Shown here piece by piece: positions 34,512 to 44,600 of a stretch of 64,000 nucleotides of DNA. Position numbers and translations under genes: made by a program. A model generated the notes under the pieces. The model was given only the letters and a program-made list of their open reading frames with translations. It had not been told where the DNA came from and did no database searches. The stretch's first letter is position 1. The number at the start of each line of letters is the position of its first letter. Source of the stretch: Mycobacterium haemophilum DSM 44634 (GTDB taxonomy: Bacteria; Actinomycetota; Actinomycetes; Mycobacteriales; Mycobacteriaceae); the NCBI RefSeq assembly GCF_000340435.2, contig NZ_CP011883.2, positions 2,898,687 through 2,962,686 on the forward strand, in the 5' to 3' direction.

Positions 34512-35078
34512 TCAGGTTGCGGGTGCCACGATGCGGCGTGCTGCCGCTACGGCGGCTGTGCGGCGCGCGGCAATGATCGTCGGATCGGAAGTACTGGCGT
34601 CGGGATGCGGCGACTGCGCCCACGCCAAGCCGACGCCGAACAAGATCACCAGCAGATCCATCGGACGCCAGGCCGCATCGACGTGACCCGCGGCCTGGGC
34701 GGCCTCGATAACCCCGATGTCGCGGGCCTGGATTGATTCCAGATCCTCGATGGGGTCGAGCGCCAAGCCTTCCAGGTTCGCCCAGGTGATCATGCGCAGG
34801 TGCTCGGGTCGCCGGCAGGCCAGGTCGTAGATGTCGCCGACAAACTCCGCTACCGCGTCCGGGCGCAGCGTGACCGCAGCGAAGAACTCGGCCATGTCGG
34901 CGGCGACCACACTGCGGAACAACGCCTCCTTGTCCTTGAAGTGGGCGTAAAGGCGCTCCTTGCTGGCCTCGGCAGCGCGGGCGATGCGGTCGATCCGGGC
35001 CCCGGCCAGCCCATATTGTGCGAACTCCGACCGCGCAGCGCTCAGGATCGTGTCGCGCAGTTCGGTCGTGGTTCGCAC
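34512..35078 (-). CDS. TetR-family regulator
   Basis: The 188-residue protein has a TetR helix-turn-helix at the N-terminus (about 8-55; RIDRIARAAEASKERLYAHFKDKEALF) and a helical C-terminal domain. GTG 35078 fits the domain start; the frame continues to 35225 through the operator and into the neighbour, so the longer form is unlikely. It is divergent from an acyltransferase gene, with a perfect 14-bp palindrome between them. Ligand unknown. Confidence 0.85.
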   Translation of the reverse strand: MRTTTELRDTILSAARSEFAQYGLAGARIDRIARAAEASKERLYAHFKDKEALFRSVVAADMAEFFAAVTLRPDAVAEFVGDIYDLACRRPEHLRMITWANLEGLALDPIEDLESIQARDIGVIEAAQAAGHVDAAWRPMDLLVILFGVGLAWAQSPHPDASTSDPTIIAARRTAAVAAARRIVAPAT

Positions 35079-35095
35079 TGTAAAAGCATATCCGC

Positions 35096-35109
35096 ACGAA
35101 CTAGTTCGT
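35096..35109. promoter_or_regulatory. 14-bp palindrome, candidate TetR operator
   Basis: ACGAACTAGTTCGT is a perfect palindrome 18 bp from the TetR start and 47 bp from the acyltransferase start. Its size and position fit a shared operator repressed by the adjacent regulator. Confidence 0.68.
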
Positions 35110-35155
35110 TTGGTAGGGTGGTGGCACACCACCCTGACGCCTAGGCGAGGATCCC

Positions 35156-36040
35156 GTGAGCGAGCCAATCGATGTCGATGCAGTGATGAACCATTCCCGC
35201 CGTGTCCAAAGCTTGCGCGGGGCACTCGACAAGATGCACGACGGGATTGCGCCCGTCATCGACCTTTCCCGCCCGTATGTGAGCGGTCTGGACAAGTTGC
35301 CGGCCGATGGCCGGTTCCTGTTGGTGGGCAACCACACTCAGTTTGTCGGCGGCGAGGTGTTGTTGATTCCCCACTTCGTGCGTCGCGCGATCGGCGTCCG
35401 GGTGCGGCCGCTGGCTGATCGCCGGTTCGGGCAGCAGCGGGGGTTTGGCCGCGACCTGATGACCGCCTACGGCGGTGTCGTCGGCGCCCCGGAGACGGCG
35501 CGAGAGCTCATGCGGCACAACGAAACCATCCTGGTCTTTCCCGGCGGGGGCCGCGAGATCGCGAAGTTCAAGGGCGAGGAGTACCGGCTGAGTTGGAATG
35601 GCCGTGCTGGATTCGCCCGGATCGCGGTGGAAAACGAGTATCCGATCGTGCCGGTAGGCCTGGTCGGCGGCGACGACGTCTACAAGAGCGTGGTCACCCG
35701 CGACAGTGTGTTGGGTCGGCTCAGCCAAGCCATCAGCGCGAAACTAACCGGCCGTGCCGACATGGCGATGCCGTTGATGCGCGGCATCGGCCCGACCCTC
35801 ATACTGCGTCCGCAACGCATGTACCTGCGTTTCGGGGAACCGATCGACACGGGGATGCCGGCCCGCATCTCGACACAGGATTGGGTGGCGTCGGTCAAGA
35901 AGAGCACCCAACAATCGCTCGAAATGGTCCTCTGCGAGCTGTTGGCGATCCGCGGAGGCGACCCCTTCCGCAAACTCAACCCGCTGGCATGGGCCAGTGC
36001 AGTCAAGGAATCCCCTGCGCTGCAACCAGTTTCGTCCTGA
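35156..36040 (+). CDS. PlsC-like lysophospholipid/glycerolipid acyltransferase family protein
   Basis: The 294-residue protein has acyltransferase-like blocks: LLVGNHTQFVGGE (block I, about 56-68, where the usual HxxxxD is HTQFVG, a variant) and ILVFPGGGREIAKFKG (about 123-138), the FPGG..E block seen in the DGAT/phytyl-ester branch. A long hydrophobic helix is absent, so it is probably peripheral. It may esterify glycerolipids. The altered block I makes the reaction uncertain. GTG 35156 is the start; control by the divergent TetR is likely. Confidence 0.75.
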   Translation: MSEPIDVDAVMNHSRRVQSLRGALDKMHDGIAPVIDLSRPYVSGLDKLPADGRFLLVGNHTQFVGGEVLLIPHFVRRAIGVRVRPLADRRFGQQRGFGRDLMTAYGGVVGAPETARELMRHNETILVFPGGGREIAKFKGEEYRLSWNGRAGFARIAVENEYPIVPVGLVGGDDVYKSVVTRDSVLGRLSQAISAKLTGRADMAMPLMRGIGPTLILRPQRMYLRFGEPIDTGMPARISTQDWVASVKKSTQQSLEMVLCELLAIRGGDPFRKLNPLAWASAVKESPALQPVSS

Positions 36041-36041
36041 C

Positions 36042-36284
36042 TCAGCGATTCCTGATCCGGCGGACCAGCACGACCACGACGACCGAGGAGATCCCCACCA
36101 GCGAGGCGATCACCACCGGCTTTTTCACAAACTCGACCACCCGGGCCTTGAGATCATCGGCGAGGCGGCGGGGGTTGGCACGCTCAGCAAGCGAGTCGAC
36201 GGTCGCCGCGAGCTGTTCGCGGGCGACGTCGATCTCCTGCTTGATGGTGTCGGGATGCCGGTCCGCCACGTCTCTGTCCTCCAA
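36042..36284 (-). CDS. small DUF3618 membrane protein (Rv2520c type)
   Basis: The 80-residue protein has an N-terminal amphipathic helix (TIKQEIDVAREQLAATVDSL), typical of DUF3618, and one C-terminal membrane segment (about 57-75). The C-terminus RRIRNR is basic. The function is unknown; such proteins are small inner-membrane components. It converges on the acyltransferase gene with a 1-bp gap and is divergent from bcp. Confidence 0.85.
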   Translation of the reverse strand: MEDRDVADRHPDTIKQEIDVAREQLAATVDSLAERANPRRLADDLKARVVEFVKKPVVIASLVGISSVVVVVLVRRIRNR

Positions 36285-36375
36285 GTCCTCCGGTGTCCTG
36301 CCTGATGCACCTGAGGCACTACCCTAGATCAGCTGGCCCTGATCCCATCGCGCCGGTGAGCAGAAAGGACCCACG

Positions 36376-36849
36376 TTGACCGAGACCACACGGCTGGCGC
36401 CCGGCGACCAAGCGCCTGCGTTCAGCCTGCCTGACGCCGACGGCAAGACGGTTTCGCTGGCCGACTATCGGGGACGGCGCGTCGTCGTGTATTTCTACCC
36501 GGCGGCGTTGACACCGGGATGCACCAAACAGGCATGTGATTTTCGAGACAATTTGCATGACCTCAACGATGCTGGGCTCGATGTGGTCGGGATCTCCCCC
36601 GACCCAACGACCAAGCTGGCTAAATTCCGTGACGCCGAACGGCTGACGTTTCCGCTGCTATCCGATCCCGACCGCAAGGTGCTGTCGGCCTGGGGCGCCT
36701 ACGGCGAAAAGCAGATGTACGGTAAGACCGTCCAGGGTGTGATCCGTTCCACATTTGTGGTCGACGACAAGGGCAGAATCGCGGTCGCGCAGTACAACGT
36801 CAAGGCCACGGGCCATGTCGCCAAACTTCGGCGCGACTTGTCGGTCTAA
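36376..36849 (+). CDS. bcp: thioredoxin-dependent peroxiredoxin Bcp
   Basis: The 157-residue peroxiredoxin has the peroxidatic site YPAALTPGCTKQACDF, with the Cys of TPGC (about 47) and a second Cys five residues on, the CxxxxC arrangement of atypical 2-Cys Bcp enzymes. It reduces hydroperoxides with thioredoxin. The start is TTG 36376, preceded by AGAAAGGA. It ends 7 bp before the convergent peptidase gene. Confidence 0.92.
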   Translation: MTETTRLAPGDQAPAFSLPDADGKTVSLADYRGRRVVVYFYPAALTPGCTKQACDFRDNLHDLNDAGLDVVGISPDPTTKLAKFRDAERLTFPLLSDPDRKVLSAWGAYGEKQMYGKTVQGVIRSTFVVDDKGRIAVAQYNVKATGHVAKLRRDLSV

Positions 36850-36856
36850 ACGCTAC

Positions 36857-38182
36857 TCAGCCCAAGTTAGCCAACAGCAGTGCTTCGGCGACCGCCGCGC
36901 GTTCCAGCACACCCAGATGCAAGCTCTCGTTGACGCTGTGTGCTTGTGTTGCGGGGTCTTCGACGCCGGTGACTAGGATCTTCGCCTGCGGGAACGCAGC
37001 GGCGAACTCGGCGATGAACGGGATCGAGCCACCCATCCCCATATCGATCGGATCAGCGCCCCACGCCTGCCGGAACGCCGTCCGTGCGGCGTCATAAACG
37101 CCGCCGCTGGCCTCGATGGCGTACGGTTCGCCTACCTCGCCGCGGATAACGTTGACGTGGGCGCCCCACGGGGCATGCCGCTGCAGATGCGCGGTCAACG
37201 CGTCCAGGTGCGCCGCGGCGTCACCGCCCGGCGCGACCCGCATGCTGATCTTGGCTCGGGCCCGCGGGATCAGCGTGTTCGAGGCTGCGGCAACGGATGT
37301 GGTGTCGATACCGATCACAGTGATCGCCGGTTTGGCCCATAGCCGCTGCGGCACTGAACCCGAGCCGATTTCTGACACTCCGCCCAACAAGCCAGAGTCA
37401 GCTCGGACCCGCTCGGGCGGATAGTTCACGTCGGCGGCAGTACTTTCATGTAGACCCGCCACGGCCACGTTGCCGTCGTCGTCGTGCAGGCTAGCCAGCA
37501 GCCGCACCAATGCGCTCAGCGCGTCCGGCACCACGCCGCCCCACAAGCCGGAATGCAGCCCGTGGTCAAGTGTGGCGACCTCAACGACGCAATCGACTAA
37601 GCCGCGCAGCGACACCGTCAGCGCGGGGACATCGGTGCTCCAGTTGTCCGAGTCGGCGATGACGATCACGTCAGCAGCCAACGCATCGCGGTGCGCGGCC
37701 AGCAACCTGCCCAGCGACGGCGATCCGGATTCTTCTTCGCCCTCCACGAAGACCGTCACACCCACCGGCGGTCGGCCGCCATGCGCCCGGAACGCCGCCA
37801 AATGCGTTGCGATGCCTGCTTTATCATCGGCGCTGCCGCGGCCGTAGAGTCGCCCATCGCGTTCCGTGGGCTCGAAAGGTGGCGACGCCCACTGGTCGCG
37901 GTCACCTTCCGGCTGGACGTCATGGTGGGCATACAGCAACACGGTGGGCGCGCCCGGTGGCGCCGGATACCGAGCAATGACGGCCGGTGCGCCGCCCTCG
38001 CTGACGATCCGCACATCGTCAAAACCTGCCTGCGACAACAGGTCTAAGACCGCCTGCGCGCTGCGGTGCACCTCATTCCGCCGGCTGGGGTCGGCCCACA
38101 CCGATTCGATCCGCACCAAGTCCTCAAGGTCGCGCCGCACCGACGGCAGCACTTCGCGAACACGCTGGGCTAGGTCAGTCAC
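36857..38182 (-). CDS. M20-family metallopeptidase (Rv2522c type dipeptidase)
   Basis: The 441-residue protein has M20 metal and catalytic motifs: LLYAHHDVQPEGD (His and Asp, about 82-94), GRGSADDKAG (bridging Asp), EGEEESGSPSLG (catalytic and metal Glu) and the C-terminal metal His region. It is predicted to hydrolyse dipeptides or N-acylated amino acids in the cytosol. GTG 38182 is the start. The 79-bp gap to acpS suggests it may be cotranscribed with fas-acpS. Confidence 0.88.
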   Translation of the reverse strand: MTDLAQRVREVLPSVRRDLEDLVRIESVWADPSRRNEVHRSAQAVLDLLSQAGFDDVRIVSEGGAPAVIARYPAPPGAPTVLLYAHHDVQPEGDRDQWASPPFEPTERDGRLYGRGSADDKAGIATHLAAFRAHGGRPPVGVTVFVEGEEESGSPSLGRLLAAHRDALAADVIVIADSDNWSTDVPALTVSLRGLVDCVVEVATLDHGLHSGLWGGVVPDALSALVRLLASLHDDDGNVAVAGLHESTAADVNYPPERVRADSGLLGGVSEIGSGSVPQRLWAKPAITVIGIDTTSVAAASNTLIPRARAKISMRVAPGGDAAAHLDALTAHLQRHAPWGAHVNVIRGEVGEPYAIEASGGVYDAARTAFRQAWGADPIDMGMGGSIPFIAEFAAAFPQAKILVTGVEDPATQAHSVNESLHLGVLERAAVAEALLLANLG

Positions 38183-38261
38183 GCCGGTGTCCCCGAGCGC
38201 CGAGTGTGGGGGCTAGGTATAAAAACTGGCGTGAATTCGTCCATAAGGCCCACGTTCGGCG

Positions 38262-38657
38262 CTAATCGGCAGTCTCGAGGATCGCCACCGCGGCCGCAGT
38301 GTCCCCCTCGTGTGTCAGCGATACATGGATCGTCACATCCGCCAGATGCTTGGCGATGGCTCCGGTGAGCCGGACCCGCGGACGTCCCCACATGTCGGTG
38401 ACCACCTCGATATCGCGGTGGATGTCTTCGGGCAGCATCGGCCGCTGGGCAAACCGCGATCCTGACCACGCCTTGATCACCGCTTCCTTCGCGGCCCACC
38501 GGGCCGCCAGGTGACGCGCCGCCGACGAACTCTTGTCCGAGGCGTCCCGACGCTCACCGGGGGTGAAGGTGGCCGAGAACGCCGTTCCCGGTTGGCTGAC
38601 CTGCTCGGCGAAATCAGGGATGGAGACGAGATCGATCCCCACGCCGACGATGCCCAT
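38262..38657 (-). CDS. acpS: holo-[acyl-carrier-protein] synthase AcpS
   Basis: The 131-residue phosphopantetheinyl transferase starts with GIVGVGIDLVSIPDF (Mg-binding Asp) and has WAAKEAVIKAW in the middle. It transfers 4'-phosphopantetheine from CoA to the ACP domain of FAS-I, whose gene ends 11 bp upstream. The fas-acpS pairing is conserved in mycobacteria. Confidence 0.95.
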   Translation of the reverse strand: MGIVGVGIDLVSIPDFAEQVSQPGTAFSATFTPGERRDASDKSSSAARHLAARWAAKEAVIKAWSGSRFAQRPMLPEDIHRDIEVVTDMWGRPRVRLTGAIAKHLADVTIHVSLTHEGDTAAAVAILETAD

Positions 38658-38668
38658 GGGTCGCCACG

Positions 38669-41600
38669 TTAACCGATCCCGATGTAGGCCTCGCCGTCAC
38701 CCAGCCGGGCGGCCGGATTCAGTAGCATCGCCGCCTCCTGCAGCTTCTCCGGCGCGTGGTGGTCGAAGCGACGGTCCGGTGGCCGCTCGTACATCGGCGC
38801 ACCGCCAGCGATCGCCGCCGCCAGACGCCGCTGACCGGCCAGCAGACGCGCGTCTGCACGCCGCTGGTAGTCCGCCCGCTGACCCGGGTCCAGCGCGGCG
38901 ATAAACGCCTGCGGATGCACCAGCGCCACCAAACCCGACACGTGACCGAACCCGAGGCTGGTCAACATGCCGGCCTTCAGCGGGAACTTCCCGCCGAGCC
39001 GCAGCGTGTCCCGTAGCCAGACGAAGTGCGCCGCGCCGGCCAGCTCGTCGTCGACGCAATCCAGGCTGCGGTTGGGCGGGATGACCCCATCCCGCAGCAT
39101 CTGGCACAAGCCCATCATCTGGAAGACCGCCGCGCCGCCCTTGGCGTGGCCGGTGAGGCTCTTCTGCGACACCACGAACAGCGGAGCACCTTGGGAGCGG
39201 CCCATCGAGTCGGCAAGCCGCTCATGCAGTTCGGTCTCGTTGGGATCGTTGGCCAGCGTCGAGGTGTCGTGCTTGGAGATCACCGCAATGTCGTCAGCGG
39301 ACACGCCGAGCTTGGCCAACGACCGGGCCAGCGGCGAATCCTTGCCACCGCGGCCTGCGCCCAGCGCGCCCAAGCCCGGCGCTGGGATCGACGTGTGCAC
39401 ACCGTCGCCGAACGACTGGGCAAACGCCACCACCGCGAGCACCGGTAGGCCCATCTTGAGCGCCAGGTCACCACGCGCCAGCAGGATGGTGCCACCGCCC
39501 TGGGCTTCGACGAAACCCAGCCGACGCCGATCGTTGGGCCGGGAGAACTTGGAGTCGTGGATGCCCCGGCCACGCATCATGGCGGTGTCGGCGGTGGCCG
39601 CCATGTCACCGAAGCCGAGGATGCCTTCCAACGTCAGGTCATCGATGCCGCCGGCCACCACCAGCTCGGCCTTGCCCAGCCGGATCTTGTCGACGCCCTC
39701 CTCGACCGACACCGCGGCCGTCGCGCACGCGGCGACCGGGTGAATCATCGATCCGTAGCTGCCGATGTAGGACTGAACCACGTGCGCGGCAACGATATTC
39801 GGCAGGATTTCCTGGAAGATGTCGTTGGGCTTGTTACGGCCCAACAGGTTGCTGTGGTACAGCGTCTGCATCGAGGTGCCACCGCCCATACCGGTGCCCA
39901 TGGTGTTGGCGACCAAACTGGGGTGCACATAGCGCATCACCTCGGCGGGGCTGAAGCCGGCGCTCAGGAACGCGTCGACGGTCGCCACGACGTTCCACAC
40001 CGCCACCCGGTCGATGGAACTAGCCATGTCGGGGCTGATGCCCCACACCGTCGGGTCGAATCCGGTCGGAACCTGACCGCCAACGACTCGGGACAGCTTG
40101 GTCTTTCGCGGCACCCGAATCTCGGTGCCGGCCTTGCGGATGACCTGCCAGTCGCTCGAGTCGGGCACCGGCCGGATGACCGTGTGCTCCGGGTCGAACT
40201 CGACAAAGGCACGAGCGTCGGCCTCCGAGGAGACGACGAACGCGAAGTCCTTGTCCAAGAACACCGAGACCAGCAGCGGGTACGCATGATCGGGGTCGAT
40301 CGTGCCGTCATCAACAAACTCGCGGATGCCGCAGCGCTGTACCACGGTGTCGTGATAACGCTCGACCAGTTCGGACTCATCGACCAGCTCGCCGGATTCG
40401 GTGTCATACCAACCGGGTTGCGGGTCGTCTTCCCAGCGAATCAACCCGGTGGTCCAGGCCAGCTCCAGGACGCCGGCAGCCGACAGTTCGCCCGCGACCT
40501 CCATCTCGAACCGGGTACGCGACGAACCGTACGGTCCTATTTCGGCGCCGCCAACGATCACCACCAGGTCAGCGGGGTCGACGTCGAGGTCAGCCCAGTG
40601 CGGCGGTGGCGCCGGGGTGTAGCCGCGAGGCGGGGAGGGCAACGCGGCAATGGTGCCCGCTGCCTCGGCGGCTTCAGCGGCCCCGTCTTGCGACGACGAC
40701 ATCTCCTCACGCGCTTTGGCGGCGAGTTCGGCCATGTCGAGGTCGACCTCACCCAGGCCGCCGGTCAAGTCCACCGTGATCGGCGTGCCGGCCGCGGCCA
40801 CCTTAGACTCCGCATCGCACAAATCCAACAACATTGCGGCCATCTCGTCGGTGGAGTACGTGGTGACGCCCGCCTCCTCGACGGCGTGGGCGATAGCGTC
40901 ATTGTGTCCCATCAGCCCGGTGCCGCGAGTCCAGCCGATCAGCGCGTGCGCCAGGCTGACCCGCGCCGCCCACGCAGACTCGGCGTGCCAACGACTCACC
41001 ACGGCGTCCAGCGCCGACTTGGCTTCGCCGTAAGCCCCATCACCGCCGAACATTCCGCGGTTAGGCGAGCCGGGCAGCACGACGTGCAGTCGCGACGCGA
41101 TATCACGCTCGGCGCCGATCTTCGACAGACCGGCAATTAGCCGCTGTACAGCCCACAGCAGCACCTTCATCTCCATCTCGGAACGCGCACCGGCCTCCGA
41201 CAAGTCGCCGACCACGCGCGGCGCCGCAAACGGGAACAACAGCGTCGGCGTCTGCGCGTCCTTGATGTGAATCGACTGTGGCCCAAGGCTTTCAGCCTGT
41301 TCATTGCCGACCCACTCGACCAGTGCATCGATATCGGAGTAGGACGCCATGTTGGCCGGGACCACCCACAGCGCCGCGCCGTACCGAGCATGGTCGCGGT
41401 ACAGCGCGCGGTAGAACGCCATCCGTTCCTCGTCGAGCCTCGACGTTGTCGCGATCACGGTGGCACCGCCATCGAGCAGTCGTGCAGCCACCGAGGCGGC
41501 GATCGAACCCTTCGAAGCCCCTGTCACCACGGCGATTTCACTGCTGTAGGGACCTGGATCCGGGTTCTGGGCGCCGGCAGCGATCCGTCCGTACAGCGAC

Positions 41601-44600
41601 GCGTGGATCTGACGGCCCGCGGCCAGTGACTTGCCCTGCCACCAGGTGGCCTGAGTGGCGACGACGTGGCCGGCACCCTCGAACCTTTCCGACAGACGCG
41701 ACCATTGGGCATCAATCTCGCCCTCGTCGCTCAGCCACAACCTGACCAAATCCTCACGGGCACTGGCCCAGCGGTCGTCGAAGACAACAGCCTTCTTGGC
41801 GTCGAACACCGGAGCCACCAAACGCGGCCAGTCCGAACCCAGTTCGGCGGTGACCAAGTCGATGAGCTCGGCATCGGTGGCCCCTGACGATCCAGCCGAC
41901 GCGCCGACCTGATCATCGAGGCCCAGCTGGCTCAGCACCAGACGGGCCGCCGAAGCGAGCACGCCGTCGCGGCCGGTGATCTGTTCGGTGAATTCGCTCA
42001 GCGCTGCGGCGTCGACGGTGGCACCTCCGCCACCGCCCGCCGATGGCAGGGCCACCGCGACGCCACGACGCGCCGCGACGCTAGTGACCGCCGCATCAAT
42101 GGCCTTGTCGACGGAGCCGGCATCGGCCAACGCGCCCTCATGCAGATTGCCCAGGGCTCCGCCACGGACGCTGGTGCCCTCCCGGGTGCCCAACGCGACC
42201 TCGACCGTGACGTGATGGGCCCAACCCTCGCCGAGCTCCCAGGTTTTCTTGACCCGCTCGGCGATGGCGCCTGGCCGCTTGCCCGAGGGGCCCAGCGCCG
42301 TGCGCAGCTGATCGTTGATCGCGTCGGAAAGCACTGGACCGTAAGGCTTGTAAGTGCGTGCCAGCTTGGTGACCTGCGACCGCAGCCCGGCCAGGTCTGC
42401 CTCCGCGGCACCATCGATGGCACCCAGGTTCAACTCGGAGCCCAGGTCGACCAGCAGCTGGTTGCGCCGCGACGACGCACCGTCAGTGATGGACTCGATC
42501 GAGTCCAGCTCCTCGATCTGGTCGATGCGCATCTTGGCCGACAGCGCGATCAACGCCAAGGTGGCGTCGGCGGCGCCGAACGAAATGTCGTCCGGCCGAG
42601 CAGCACCCGACGGAGCGCCGGATGGAACGTCGGCGGCCGCCGACGCGACGGCTGGCGCAACGGTGGTGATCTCAGGCGCTGACGCGCCTGACTCGGCAGG
42701 CTCTTCTGCCTCAGGCTCTGGCTCGGGGTCGGTGTCGGTGGCAAATAGCACCGCGGCGTCACGCTCAGCGTTGAGCACTTCGACTGTGCTGTGGGCATAT
42801 TCGGGCAGCTTGAGGGTGTTGGTGGCCAGTCCGGCGACGGTCGGCGCCGACTTCACACCGATCTCGACGAACCGCTCCACACCCAGGCCACCAGCGGCCT
42901 CCTCGATGAACAACAGGTCCTGCGTCTCGATCCAGCGCACCGGGCTGGCGAACTGCCACGCCAACAGCTCGATGATCACCCGGCGTGCCATCTCGCTGGG
43001 GCGCTCACGGCGCCAGGTGTCGTAGTCGGCGAGGATCTCGTCGAGCGGTTCGGCGGGCACCAAATCCCGGATCTCCTGGATGAAGTCGCGATCTAGCGTG
43101 AACGGCCGTGGCACCAAGTTCGGGATATAGCGTCCGACGATCAAGTTGGGATCTTGGTCGTGCGGCATGACGCGATCCAGCGAGCGGCGGAATTCGGCCA
43201 CGCCGACCCGCAACACCCGTGAGTGAAAGGGCACGTCGATGCCGGGCACCAGGATGAACGAGCGCCGGCCGCCAGTGAGCTCGCGGCGCCGCTCCACCTC
43301 GGCTTCCAGCGCTTCCAGGCCGCGAACCGTGCCGGCGATCGCGTACTGCGAGCCTCGCAGGTTGAAGTTCACAATCTCCAGGAATTCACCAGTACTGGCC
43401 GCAATACCGGCGACAAACGCGGGAACCTCGTCGTCGGGCAGGTCGATCTGCGAGGGCCGAATCGCCGCCAACCGGTAGTTAGAGCGGCCCAGCTCGTCGC
43501 GCGGCACGATGTCGTGCATCTTTGACCCGCGGTGAAACACCGTCTCTAGCAAGGCTTCCAGCTGATAGACGCCCGTGACACAGGCCAGCGCCGTGTACTC
43601 GCCGACGGAGTGGCCGCAGGCGATGGCCCCTTCGACGAACGCACCCTGCTCGCGCATCTCGGCAACCTGCGCGGCCGCGACCGTGGCCATCGCGACCTGG
43701 GTGAACTGTGTGAGGTACAACACCCCATCGGGATGGTGGTAATGCACACCGCTGGCGGTGATGCTGGTCGGGTTGTCGCGCACCACGTGCAGCACCGAGA
43801 ACCCGAGCGTGCCACGGGTGAACTTGTCGGCGTCGTCCCACACCTTGCGGGCCGCCTTGGAACGAGCCCGAACATCCATGCCCATACCCTTGTGCTGAAT
43901 GCCCTGGCCGGGGAACGCGTAGACGGTCTTGGGCGCAGTCAGCCGTGCGGTCGCCGACATCACCAGATCCGAACCGATGCGCGCAGCAATTTCCAAAATT
44001 TCTGCGCCCTGGTCGATTCCGACGCGATCGACACGGAAGTCGACCTGGTCGCCGGGACGCACCATGCCGAGGAATCGTGCGGTCCACCCGATCAGCCGCG
44101 CCGGCGGCCGGGCTTGCCCGTCGGTGGCCGTGACCACGTGCTGGGCGGCAGCCGACAACCACATGCCGTGCACGATCGGCCCACCTCCACTGACCGGATC
44201 CGCCAGGCCTGCCAGCAGCGCAGCTGCCCGGTCGGTGTGAATGGGGTTGTGGTCGCCGGACACCACCGCGAACGGACGCATATCAACCGGTGCGGTAAGG
44301 GTGACGTCACGACGCCGGCGGCGCGGCGTGTCGGTCGCGTTCTCGGATACTGCGCCACCGGCCCGGACCGGGTCGGTGAGTTCGGCGGCGCCGGTGCGCC
44401 CGAGGATCGCGAACCGCTCCTCGAGGGTGGCAAGCACGGCGCCCGCGGCTGCGTCGCTGATGATCACCGAGACGGGCACGACACGACCCATGTCCGTATC
44501 GGTGGCCAGCGAAGCCGTTGCGGTGACTGTTAATTGGGCCGGAACTGTCGGCAGCTGGCCAACGACATGGGCAGCGTGGTCCAGGTGCACCAGACTCAGC

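Noticed and set aside
39557..41140. Long plus-strand frame of 527 codons inside fas
   Set aside because: It is antisense to conserved FAS-I domains. High GC creates such frames; composition is His/Arg-rich and not protein-like.
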